A stretch of DNA of 64,000 nt from Clostridiaceae bacterium (GTDB lineage Bacteria > Bacillota > Clostridia > Lachnospirales > Lachnospiraceae), in the NCBI GenBank assembly GCA_018378255.1, contig JAGZXV010000002.1:1-64000 (forward strand), in the 5' to 3' direction. The notes under the pieces were generated by a model. It saw only the letters and a program-made list of their open reading frames with translations, was not told where the DNA came from and searched no databases. The position numbers were made by a program, and so were the translations under genes. Shown piece by piece: positions 42,826 to 50,900 of this stretch; the stretch's first letter is position 1, and each line of letters starts with the position of its first letter.

Positions 42826-43725
42826 ATGAAAATTCAAGATATGAAATTTATATTGGAAATTGTTAATACCGGAAGCATTTCCATGGCTGCGAAAAATCTG
42901 TATATCTCCCAGCCCGCGCTGAGCCAGTGCGTGAAAAAGGTGGAGCAGGAATTGGGAACTGATTTATTCATCCGCCATTCCGGTAAGATGGTGAAACTGA
43001 CAAAAGCCGGTTCACAGTACGCGGATATGGCCCGCCAGATCACCGGGGTATATGATTCATTTCTAAAGACGCTGGATGTTCAACGGGAGAAAACGAAAAA
43101 TAAGATAAGAATCGGGATTCCGGCCCGGCAGGGCAGCCTTATCATGACAGCCCTGCTCAGCCAGGGCGGCAAACTGCCCTGTCTGGATTTGGAATTTCTG
43201 GAAGGTTCTTCCGATGAGCAGGAACAGAATCTCATGAACGGGGTCATTGATCTGGCCATCATACGGCTGCCTCTGAACATATCCAATCTGAATTATAAGA
43301 TCGTCTTCAAAGAACCGCTGGGAATCTGGCTGAGAAAGGGCAGTCCCTATGAAAATCTGGCCGTCAAACGGCCGGGGGAAACCTACCGTTATTTATCTTT
43401 AAAGCTGTTAAAAGATGAGATATTCGCTCTGCCTCCTGAGGAAATGCGGATCAGCCAGACCATCCGCAGCCTGTTAAAGGAAGCCAATATTACACCCCAG
43501 ATCATGAAAAATTATCAAAATATGAAGAGCATACTGCTCTTGGTCCAAAACGGGCTTTGCAGCACAATAGGCAAACAGCCCCGGCCGGGTGAGGCTTCAG
43601 ACCGTTTTTTCTGGATTGACGGGTGTAAAAGCACTTACAACCTGGCCCTGGTCTATCTGCCGGAAACGCCGTACCGGGGGGAGATCAGCATGATTGAGCG
43701 GGTTTTGAAAGATCATTTAACATAA
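42826..43725 (+). CDS. LysR-family transcriptional regulator
   Basis: This 299-residue protein has the LysR HTH, with SISMAAKNLYISQPALSQCVKKVEQELG at residues 18-45, and an effector domain from about 90. The start is ATG 42826 after GAGAGATGATCTT. It is divergent from the SLC13-MBL pair across 193 bases and probably controls it; this is inferred from position. A downstream hairpin (43749-43794) lies between it and the convergent GntP gene. Confidence 0.92.
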   Translation: MKIQDMKFILEIVNTGSISMAAKNLYISQPALSQCVKKVEQELGTDLFIRHSGKMVKLTKAGSQYADMARQITGVYDSFLKTLDVQREKTKNKIRIGIPARQGSLIMTALLSQGGKLPCLDLEFLEGSSDEQEQNLMNGVIDLAIIRLPLNISNLNYKIVFKEPLGIWLRKGSPYENLAVKRPGETYRYLSLKLLKDEIFALPPEEMRISQTIRSLLKEANITPQIMKNYQNMKSILLLVQNGLCSTIGKQPRPGEASDRFFWIDGCKSTYNLALVYLPETPYRGEISMIERVLKDHLT

Positions 43726-43748
43726 AAATCCTCTGCTATCATAAAGCA

Positions 43749-43794
43749 GCCCAGCACCTGAAGTAAAAATCACATTTTCCTCCAGGCACTGGGC
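43749..43794. terminator. Probable bidirectional terminator
   Basis: GCCCAGCACCTG pairs imperfectly with CCAGGCACTGGGC across a 20-base loop, between the convergent LysR and GntP genes. T tracts are weak on both sides. Confidence 0.5.
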
Positions 43795-43820
43795 CCTTCA
43801 TCTATTCTGAACCAACGTAT

Positions 43821-45182
43821 TTAAAATATAAAACTTGCAGTCATAATTAAAATCAAGCTTACAATGGAAATAATAAAACACATCAATGAGCATATTTTAA
43901 AACCGCCTAATGTTGTCAGTCGTGCAATTTTTGTTGTAATCCAGAAACCGCTGTCATTGACAATAGAGACACACATAGATCCTGAAAAAGCAGCCAGTGC
44001 AATGAAAATAGGCTGGACATTTAGGTTCCCAACCGATGGAGCCAGCAGGGAAATAGCTGTAATCATTGATAATGTCCCAGAACCCTGGGCTGCTTTAAGA
44101 ACAACAGCTACCAGCCACGCAAAAAGAACTGGGTGAATATGTACGGTTTCTATTACACTCACCAATACATCACCAATACCGGCGGCGGCCAAGACAGCTC
44201 CCAGTGCTCCGCCCATTCCGGTAATCAGGAGAACCGATCCGGCATCTGATAATGCACTGTTTACAGTCTTATTCAACTCCTTCATTGGCAAACGCCCTTT
44301 GCTTAATAAATAAGCACCAAACACGCCAAACAGCATTGCTATATTCTTATTGGATATGAATTTAATAATTTCAGGAACATTCTCATCTCCCATAATTGCA
44401 GTTGATGCCGTACCGCTCAATATTAATACGATTGGAAGCAGTATCGGGAGTATTGCCAGGCCGAAAGGCGGAAGTGTTCTCCCCTCTTTTATAAGCGCCT
44501 CACTCTTTTCCTCTTCTCTCCTCTCTTCTTCAGGATCGTATTCTTCATCTCTTTCCGCAACCCAAAAGCCTGGTCTTGATAAAAAAAACTTATCATAAAT
44601 AAATAATGAAATGGCAAAGCTTGGAAGACCAATTAAAATTCCCCACATTATTGTTGTTCCGACTTCCAGACCGAGCATTTCACTGCCTGCCAGCGGCCCT
44701 GGCGTTGGAGGAATAAATGTATGCGCAATAACAAGACCACCGACCAGCGCACCTGCATAATAAGGAATTTTTTTGCCATGTTTCGACATAAACCGCGCAA
44801 GAGGCATTATAATAACAAATGCTACGTCAAAGAATACAGGAATGGATACCAAAAAACCAGATAATCCCAAACCGATATCCGCTCTTTTTTCACCGCACAG
44901 GTTTGTAATTCCATCCGCTATCGATTGAACTGCACCGGTATCTGCTACAATTTTACCCAGAATAACTCCCAACCCAATACTGATACCTATACTGGTCATG
45001 GAGTTCCCAAATCCTGATGCTATCGTTTCAATTGTCGTAACCGCCCCAACACCAGATGCAATTCCCATATAGAGAGCTCCCATAATCAGAGAAATAACAG
45101 GGCTTTGTTTCAATGCTAAAATTAATATTAATATTATTGCGATCGTTATAAAAAGATTTGCTACCAGTAACGTTGATGTCAT
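43821..45182 (-). CDS. GntP-family gluconate/organic acid permease
   Basis: This 453-residue, roughly 12-helix protein matches GntP: LGVILGKIVADTGAVQSIADG, FLVSIPVFFDVAFVII, FIPPTPGPLAGSEMLG and ALAAFSGSMCVSIVNDSGFW. The family carries gluconate, related sugar acids, 3-hydroxybutyrate or glycerate by proton symport. The start is ATG 45182 after GGGAGGAAGAGT. It is the last gene of the UroD-like - LarA-like - GntP run, 11 bases behind the LarA-like stop. Base composition is more AT-rich than its neighbours. A sugar acid substrate is inferred from the LarA-like partner. Confidence 0.93.
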   Translation of the reverse strand: MTSTLLVANLFITIAIILILILALKQSPVISLIMGALYMGIASGVGAVTTIETIASGFGNSMTSIGISIGLGVILGKIVADTGAVQSIADGITNLCGEKRADIGLGLSGFLVSIPVFFDVAFVIIMPLARFMSKHGKKIPYYAGALVGGLVIAHTFIPPTPGPLAGSEMLGLEVGTTIMWGILIGLPSFAISLFIYDKFFLSRPGFWVAERDEEYDPEEERREEEKSEALIKEGRTLPPFGLAILPILLPIVLILSGTASTAIMGDENVPEIIKFISNKNIAMLFGVFGAYLLSKGRLPMKELNKTVNSALSDAGSVLLITGMGGALGAVLAAAGIGDVLVSVIETVHIHPVLFAWLVAVVLKAAQGSGTLSMITAISLLAPSVGNLNVQPIFIALAAFSGSMCVSIVNDSGFWITTKIARLTTLGGFKICSLMCFIISIVSLILIMTASFIF

Positions 45183-45193
45183 ACTCTTCCTCC

Positions 45194-46465
45194 CTAAAAT
45201 AAATTCCCGTATTTATCAAAATTCCACTCTTGTGATTTATCCAGAATTTCTATCTTTTCACAGCCTTTTACAGTGTCCAGCAATGACTCAGAAATCAGTA
45301 TTTCCCCAATGTCAAGCGTGTTCTTTATTCTGACGATTCTCAATTGATCTTTCGGCCTTCCTGTGCACGCTTTACAGGCAATCTGAACAGCTTCCTTATC
45401 CGACGTCGCAACAATTGGTATCTTTACCGCCCACAAAGCCGTTGATGTAATTGCATTAGGATAAGTAGCTTCCATATCAACCTTATTAAATAAGCGTTTT
45501 GTAGTGACATTCGCACAGCCAAGCCCATTGGCATTCCCATGGCTTTCATTGGTCAGATCTAATACCACCAGGTGCTGTGCCGTAAAGTTTCCAGTCAAAT
45601 ATGGGGATGGATACTTTCCGGTAATATTAGGGTCCATACCATCACCACTGATATTTTTTCCCATTTCATCAACTACAAGAACATCAGCTTCGCTAATATA
45701 GAGACATCCCATCCTTCTTTTGGCCTCCAAAAGCAGCTCCGGCTCCTTTTCCGGTATTTCCTCTTTGGAAAGAGCAGTTAGAATACAAGTCTTTTCATAA
45801 GCATTTTCAATAATTCCCAAACCGCATACTATATTACAGTTTCTTAATATGGCATTCCCAAATTGGGGCAGGCGTTCTGCCATATGTTCAATTCCAGCCG
45901 AATGGAATGCATCTGCTCCATGTTGTTTCCCCAGCCCTACTGTCATCATCTTCATAAGGCCGCTTTCATATTCTCCCCGGAAAGAGGTGTGTGCCTTAAT
46001 TCTTCCACATACCAAAATTCCATCTGCCTCGGCTGCATGGCGGTCAATAAAAACCTTTTCGCCATTTTCAGTATCTCCTATATAAACTGTTTCCATAGAA
46101 GAAATAACAGGGCACTCCAGATAATCTTCGGTAATGCCATAATCTTTTAAGACACCCTTCTGCCCCTCATCTGTTGCCCCGCCATGACTGCCCATGGCTG
46201 CAACAATAAATGGATTGGTCCCGCATTTCTTTAAATAGTCAACAATCGATTTTGTAATCAACTGTATATTGGATATCCCCCGGCTTCCACATGTTACAGC
46301 GATACTCATTCCCGGTTTGAATTTACATTTATGCCGTTCTAATTCCATCCATATTGTTTCCGGTATCTTTTCCGCCGGTATTTCTTCCCTGTCAAACCTT
46401 TGCCTTACCCTGATCATATTGGGCAATTTCACATCGCCGCAAAGTTGAGAGACAACTCCCATCAT
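45194..46465 (-). CDS. LarA-like (lactate racemase superfamily) protein
   Basis: This 423-residue protein resembles the LarA/DUF2088 family of nickel-pincer (NPN cofactor) racemases and epimerases. MGSHGGATDEGQ corresponds to the first catalytic His region. KAHTSFRGEYESGLMKMMTVGLGKQHGAD should contain the second His, the cofactor-linking Lys and a nickel His. Homologues act on lactate, malate or sugar acids such as mannonate. With GntP as neighbour, a sugar acid epimerase is the best guess. No larB/C/E cofactor genes are nearby. The start is ATG 46465 after AGGAGGTAGA. Confidence 0.8.
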   Translation of the reverse strand: MMGVVSQLCGDVKLPNMIRVRQRFDREEIPAEKIPETIWMELERHKCKFKPGMSIAVTCGSRGISNIQLITKSIVDYLKKCGTNPFIVAAMGSHGGATDEGQKGVLKDYGITEDYLECPVISSMETVYIGDTENGEKVFIDRHAAEADGILVCGRIKAHTSFRGEYESGLMKMMTVGLGKQHGADAFHSAGIEHMAERLPQFGNAILRNCNIVCGLGIIENAYEKTCILTALSKEEIPEKEPELLLEAKRRMGCLYISEADVLVVDEMGKNISGDGMDPNITGKYPSPYLTGNFTAQHLVVLDLTNESHGNANGLGCANVTTKRLFNKVDMEATYPNAITSTALWAVKIPIVATSDKEAVQIACKACTGRPKDQLRIVRIKNTLDIGEILISESLLDTVKGCEKIEILDKSQEWNFDKYGNLF

Positions 46466-46473
46466 TCTACCTC

Positions 46474-47733
46474 CTAACGATATTCTTTCAAAACATCAAA
46501 AACGCGTCGAACATTATCTATTTCATAATCCCGCTGTAAATTATGTACAATAGAAAAAACAAAGCCTCCATCTTTATTTAGTATTTTTATATGCTCACGC
46601 ATTTCCTTTTCCACATCATCAGGTTTTCCTTGAGCCATGGTTGTCTGTCCATCTACTCCAGCTCCCCAAAATGTTATTTTATCGCCGTATTGCTGCTTTA
46701 AAAACTCTGGATTCATCCCTTTGGCTGATGTTTGAACCGGATTCAGGCAGTCGATTCCACAGTCAATCATGTCGTCTAATATATTAACCAATGATCCGCA
46801 GCTATGATAAAGTGTTTTCCAATTGGTGTTCTCATGTACCCAGCCATTAATTCTTTTAAAATACGGTACATATAGATCCCGGAACATAGTCTTGGACATA
46901 ATTTCACTACTTTGGGTTCCAAAATCTGTACCGCATAAAAATACTGCCTGGGCTTTATTACCAACTGCCTGATAGAGCAGCTTCAGATTACGTATACACA
47001 ACTTTGTCCATTCTTCATATACATCTTCAATATATTCAGGAAATAAACTATGAGCCATTAAAAACTCGGCAAAGTCTCTGATTCCAGGTGTCACTTTGGC
47101 ATAGCCTCCATTCAACATGGTCTGGGCTCCCAAATTACCATACTCTGCATTCAATACAATACCACAGTCCGTATTTTCATAATAATAATCGGCCTGTTTA
47201 CGATAAAATTCCAATGTCTCATCATCGATTGTCATAACTTCCAGCTGTTCTCTGTAATCTTCCAGCGCATTCAGATTCTCTTCATCATACTCATCCTGCC
47301 GGGTCAGATAATCAAAATAAAGCCCCCCTTCCAACGGCATACACCCACTTGGCCTTGCCGCAGCATCTCCCTTGGGATGCATATATAGATTATTATTTTT
47401 CTGGGTTATACAGGCATTCTCACCAATCAAAGCGGGGACACCATCAGGCGTTATCCATCTTTTCCATCGGTTGTTACGATAACCAAAAACCGTCATATCA
47501 CTCCATATACCAAGTACATCCAAACCAAACATCTGAGCATCTTTTTCATCAACCAGTCCTAACATCTGATATGTATCATAAATCTTTACCGGTTCGTCCC
47601 TCCCATACAAACGCCTTAAATGATAAAGCAGTGATGCATTGATTCCAGTTGCTTTAGTTGCTCCCAGATCAAAAGCAATGTTACCACAATCTTTGTGGTT
47701 AAGCGCAGCCTCCAGTTTTTCTCTTCCCTTCAT
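46474..47733 (-). CDS. Uroporphyrinogen decarboxylase-like (URO-D/MtaA family) protein
   Basis: This 419-residue TIM-barrel protein belongs to the UroD superfamily, which in anaerobes mostly consists of corrinoid-dependent methyltransferase components rather than haem enzymes. It has the REKLEAALNHKDCGNIAFDLGAT N-terminus and a YHSCGS motif with the His and first Cys of the zinc site. The usual third ligand region reads FVFSIVHNLQ, without Cys. It does not appear to be a haem gene. The start is ATG 47733 after AAGGGGAAGAAT, and it is first in the operon with the LarA-like and GntP genes. Confidence 0.85.
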   Translation of the reverse strand: MKGREKLEAALNHKDCGNIAFDLGATKATGINASLLYHLRRLYGRDEPVKIYDTYQMLGLVDEKDAQMFGLDVLGIWSDMTVFGYRNNRWKRWITPDGVPALIGENACITQKNNNLYMHPKGDAAARPSGCMPLEGGLYFDYLTRQDEYDEENLNALEDYREQLEVMTIDDETLEFYRKQADYYYENTDCGIVLNAEYGNLGAQTMLNGGYAKVTPGIRDFAEFLMAHSLFPEYIEDVYEEWTKLCIRNLKLLYQAVGNKAQAVFLCGTDFGTQSSEIMSKTMFRDLYVPYFKRINGWVHENTNWKTLYHSCGSLVNILDDMIDCGIDCLNPVQTSAKGMNPEFLKQQYGDKITFWGAGVDGQTTMAQGKPDDVEKEMREHIKILNKDGGFVFSIVHNLQRDYEIDNVRRVFDVLKEYR

Positions 47734-47753
47734 ATTCTTCCCCTTTCTTCCTC

Positions 47754-47807
47754 ATTGTATATAACGTTGTATATTATTAAAATAAGTCATATATGATGTT
47801 TTGTCAA
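47754..47807 (-). promoter_or_regulatory. UroD-LarA-GntP operon promoter and operator 1
   Basis: TTGACA (47807-47802) and TATTTT (47784-47779) are 17 bases apart on the minus strand. The operator-like ATTGTATATAACGTTGTAT (47754-47772), with symmetric core TATAtAACGTTgTATA, lies just past the -10 box, where a repressor would block initiation. Confidence 0.65.
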
Positions 47808-47851
47808 TAGTATTGTTTATTTTTTATTTAAATCAGGTTTTTATTTACTTC

Positions 47852-47871
47852 ATTGTATATATCGTTCTATA
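47852..47871. promoter_or_regulatory. Operator 2 of the tandem GntR region
   Basis: ATTGTATATATCGTTCTATA differs from operator 1 at only a few positions and lies 98 bases from it. It is 31 bases upstream of the -35 box of the gntR promoter (TTGACA 47903-47908, TATATT 47926-47931). Confidence 0.6.
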
Positions 47872-47902
47872 CTCTCTTACGCCTTTTTCTTCCTCACATT
47901 TC

Positions 47903-47931
47903 TTGACATAAACACATCCATCCAGTATATT
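47903..47931 (+). promoter_or_regulatory. Promoter of the tandem GntR gene
   Basis: TTGACA and TATATT are separated by exactly 17 bases, 47 bases before the ATG at 47979. Confidence 0.7.
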
Positions 47932-47978
47932 GTAAACAAGATTAAATATTGTAATCATCTAGGCAGGAGTTGCTCTTA

Positions 47979-49301
47979 ATGAATAAAAACAGCTTAAAAT
48001 TACAAGCTTATCAAATTGTAAAAAGTAAAATATTGAACTGTGAATTTACACCTGGAACACTTCTGACAGAAAATATGCTCTGCGATATGCTGTCCCTTGG
48101 CCGCACCCCTGTCAGAGATGCTATCAGCCGTTTAGAACAGGAACATTTTGTGCGTATTTTTCCTCCAAAAGGTATATTGGTAGAAGATATAACATTAGCA
48201 GAATTAAGCTCGCTTTTTGAAGTGAGATTTATTTTTGAACCTTATATTATAGAAGAATACGGAAAAAATATTGGTAAACTGGAGTTTAATGTTTTTAATG
48301 GTTACTTCCGTGATCGTTCAATCTTAGATGATCCATATAAATTTTGCAAAATCCTGTCATCATTCCATAATATTTTTTATGAAGATTCTGCAAACCCCTA
48401 TTTTCTTCAGTTTTATGAACAATATCGTAATCAAGAACTGCGTTTGCTCTCATTAATTCAGCTTTCCTCAGAACAATTAGTAGAATTTCCGCTTTTTTAT
48501 ATGGAGCTAATAGAGTTTTGTGAAAATAACCAGTGGGAAAAAGCCTCTGACAGCCTGCGGAATATTCTGAATGTCTACAGGGATATCCTTTTCGAATCCG
48601 CCCTGGCCTGTCTGAAGCCAAGCAGACCGCCGGTAACGAAAAAAGCCCGCAATTATGAAAAAAACAACTTAAAACAGCAGGCTTACCAGATCATACGGCA
48701 AAAAATCATCAATTGCGAATATCTCCCCGGCGCTTTGCTCAATGGAACTCTGCTGCAGGAAGCGGTTCCGGGCAGCCAGACGCCAGTCCGTGATGCCCTC
48801 AGCCGGCTGGAACAGGAAAAATTGGTGACCATTCTGCCAAAAAAAGGGGTTTTAGTGGCTCCGTTAACTGTGAGCGATTTAAAACCGGTTTATGAAACCC
48901 GTCTCCTTCTGGAACCCTACGTGGTTCTGCACTATGGCAACAAGCTTTCCGAAGATTTTTATATGGATATGTATAGGAATTTTTCAGCCGCATCCCCGTT
49001 ACAACCGGACGGCTCTCATTACACATTTGATGATGAGTTCCATTTAGGTTTCATCCAGGCCGCTGATAACCCCTATTTCAGCCAGGTTTATGAACAGATT
49101 CACGCCCAGACCCACAGGGCCAGGGTTTTATGCGGCAATACTGCGGAAAACAGAGTTACAGATTCCATGAAGGAACATCTGGAAATCATTCTGCCCTGCT
49201 TAAAAAAGGACTGGACGGCGGCGTCTGCCAGGATGGCGGACCATCTGACCCGTTCCCGGGGATCTGTACTGAAGAATCTTTCCCAAAGGATTTTTTTATA
49301 G
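47979..49301 (+). CDS. Tandem double GntR (FadR/FCD-type) transcriptional regulator
   Basis: This 440-residue protein is two full GntR-FCD regulators in one chain: HTH1 (about 5-70), FCD1 (75-210), HTH2 (about 222-290), FCD2 (295-430). The two HTH blocks share QAYQI, K-I-NCE, P-G-LL, TPVRDA, SRLEQE, KG-LV and EPY. HTH1 keeps the recognition motif GRTPVRDA; in HTH2 this reads SQTPVRDA. FCD2 keeps the metal-binding pattern DDEFH ... KEHLEII ... ADHL; FCD1 has FH but lacks the Asp and later His residues. DNA up to about 48530 is AT-rich, then shifts to the GC level of the rest of the window. The start is ATG 47979 after AGGAGTTGCTCTTA. It is divergent from the URO-D operon. Confidence 0.9.
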   Translation: MNKNSLKLQAYQIVKSKILNCEFTPGTLLTENMLCDMLSLGRTPVRDAISRLEQEHFVRIFPPKGILVEDITLAELSSLFEVRFIFEPYIIEEYGKNIGKLEFNVFNGYFRDRSILDDPYKFCKILSSFHNIFYEDSANPYFLQFYEQYRNQELRLLSLIQLSSEQLVEFPLFYMELIEFCENNQWEKASDSLRNILNVYRDILFESALACLKPSRPPVTKKARNYEKNNLKQQAYQIIRQKIINCEYLPGALLNGTLLQEAVPGSQTPVRDALSRLEQEKLVTILPKKGVLVAPLTVSDLKPVYETRLLLEPYVVLHYGNKLSEDFYMDMYRNFSAASPLQPDGSHYTFDDEFHLGFIQAADNPYFSQVYEQIHAQTHRARVLCGNTAENRVTDSMKEHLEIILPCLKKDWTAASARMADHLTRSRGSVLKNLSQRIFL

Positions 49302-49308
49302 ACGTCCA

Positions 49309-49366
49309 TTTTTAACATAAAAGGTGAAGGCATTTTCGAAAATGCCTTCACCTTTTATGTTAAAAA
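49309..49366. repeat. Family B palindromic terminator repeat, copy 3 (58-bp perfect palindrome)
   Basis: TTTTTAACATAAAAGGTGAA opens a perfect palindrome centred on TTTTCGAAAA. With T and A tracts on both sides it serves as a bidirectional terminator between the convergent gntR and NSS symporter genes. Confidence 0.88.
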
Positions 49367-49381
49367 ACAGGTTTTCAATTA

Positions 49382-50734
49382 TCAGCCGATTCCGCCATAT
49401 ATGATTCCAAGCACAAACACAATCACAGCCAACGGCACGTACACGTACTTGGCCAGCGGCCCGAAAAATGCACCCAAAGGCTTTTTCCTGCCAGTCTCCA
49501 ATTCTTTTTTGATCTCCCCGAATCCAAGTATATAGTAGATGGACACCGCTCCCAGCACAGCGCCAAAAGGCACAACAATTATGGTGATAAAGTCCATCCA
49601 GGACCCCACTTTGGGCTCCGCTTCCAAGAACAGCCCCACGCCGAATGTGATGAGCCCGCACAGTCCAACCGCTGCTTTTCTGGAAAGCTTAAAACGGTTC
49701 TGCCAGGATTCGCAGACCGCCTCAAACATATTCACAAGGCTGGTGATTCCCGCAAATGCCACCGACACAAAAAAGAGCACTGAAAACAACTGCCCCATGG
49801 GCATCTGCCTGAAAATGTTGGGCAGTGTGATGAACATCAGGGGCGGGCCTGCATTGGGTTTAATTCCGAACGCAAAAACCGCCGGCATGATTGCGAGCGC
49901 CGCCAGCATAGCCGCCAGCGTATCGAATAATGCCGTTTGAACAGATGATTTGGGGATATCCTCATCTTTTCCCAAGTAGGTCCCATATACGATCATACCG
50001 GAACCGGTGATGGAAAGGGAGAAAAATGCCTGTCCCATAGCCATAACCCAGGTATCCACCTTTAAAAGATATTCCCATTTCGGCACAAACAGGAATTTGT
50101 AGCCTTCTGCCGCCCCCGGAAGAAATGCCACCCGGATTGCCAGAACAGCGAATAAGATAAAAAATGAAGGCATCAATACTTTATTGATCTTTTCAATCCC
50201 GCTGGCCACACCGAACATCAGAATTCCCATGGCAATGAGAATTACGATCAAATGCCACGGCACGCTGCCAAAAGCGCCTGTAGCCTGGGCGAAAAACTCG
50301 CCCGCCTCTGTTGTTAGGATGGAATTTGTCAGGGAACCAGCCAGGGAGCGGACCACCCAGCCCACTATAATGGCATAGCCGATGGCAATTCCCAAGGAAC
50401 CCATCAGCGGAATCCAACCCAGAAAGTAACCCAGCCTGCCTTTGCCTTTCGTATTCCAACAGTATTCATAGGAACCCAGGGTTCCTGTTTTAGCCCTCCT
50501 GCCGATGGCAAATTCCGCCGAAAGCCCTACCAGGCCGAATATGGTGATAAATATCAGGTAAGGAACGAGAAATGCCGCCCCTCCGTACTGCCCTACCCGG
50601 TATGGAAACATCCATATATTTCCCATTCCTACCGCCGATCCCACGCAGGCCAGAATAAAACCGATACCAGTACTGAAGCCTCCGTTCTGGTGCCCGTGTC
50701 CTGCGGACACATCAGATTTTCTTTTTTCCCCCAT
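49382..50734 (-). CDS. Neurotransmitter:sodium symporter (NSS/SNF) family transporter
   Basis: This 450-residue protein has 11-12 helices and the NSS hallmark in TM1: GFILACVGSAVGMGNIWMFPY, with the unwound glycine region for substrate and sodium. Bacterial members such as LeuT, MhsT and Tyt1 import hydrophobic amino acids or tryptophan. The start is ATG 50734 with AAGGAGACAGAAC upstream. It is monocistronic. Its promoter region contains an inverted repeat GACTATCA/TGATAGTC (50770-50794) that could be an operator. Confidence 0.94.
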   Translation of the reverse strand: MGEKRKSDVSAGHGHQNGGFSTGIGFILACVGSAVGMGNIWMFPYRVGQYGGAAFLVPYLIFITIFGLVGLSAEFAIGRRAKTGTLGSYEYCWNTKGKGRLGYFLGWIPLMGSLGIAIGYAIIVGWVVRSLAGSLTNSILTTEAGEFFAQATGAFGSVPWHLIVILIAMGILMFGVASGIEKINKVLMPSFFILFAVLAIRVAFLPGAAEGYKFLFVPKWEYLLKVDTWVMAMGQAFFSLSITGSGMIVYGTYLGKDEDIPKSSVQTALFDTLAAMLAALAIMPAVFAFGIKPNAGPPLMFITLPNIFRQMPMGQLFSVLFFVSVAFAGITSLVNMFEAVCESWQNRFKLSRKAAVGLCGLITFGVGLFLEAEPKVGSWMDFITIIVVPFGAVLGAVSIYYILGFGEIKKELETGRKKPLGAFFGPLAKYVYVPLAVIVFVLGIIYGGIG

Positions 50735-50769
50735 TGTTCTGTCTCCTTGCATTTATGATATGCTATATA

Positions 50770-50794
50770 GACTATCAAAGAAATTGCTGATAGT
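50770..50794. promoter_or_regulatory. Inverted repeat in the NSS symporter promoter
   Basis: GACTATCA and TGATAGTC flank nine bases. On the minus strand TTGACT and TAGTCT at 17-base spacing overlap the two arms, so the repeat may be an operator covering the promoter. Confidence 0.35.
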
Positions 50795-50837
50795 CAAATA
50801 AAAAAGCCGGGGGCAATCAATTTGCACACCCTATGTA

Positions 50838-50900
50838 GCCGTTCAGACGGCCATCTTCTTGACCGAAAAAGCCGGTCAAGAAGCATCGCGGATATCCGTC
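50838..50900. repeat. Dispersed palindromic repeat, family A copy 5
   Basis: It has the strong inner hairpin CTTCTTGACC/GGTCAAGAAG around GAAAAAGCC and the left arm CCGTTCAGACGG. The right arm is worn (GGATATCCGTCC) and abuts the stop of the GH3 gene. Confidence 0.75.

Noticed and set aside
46474..47733. Haem biosynthesis UroD
   Set aside because: The motifs fit the MtaA-like branch and the gene lies in a sugar acid-type operon with no other haem gene.
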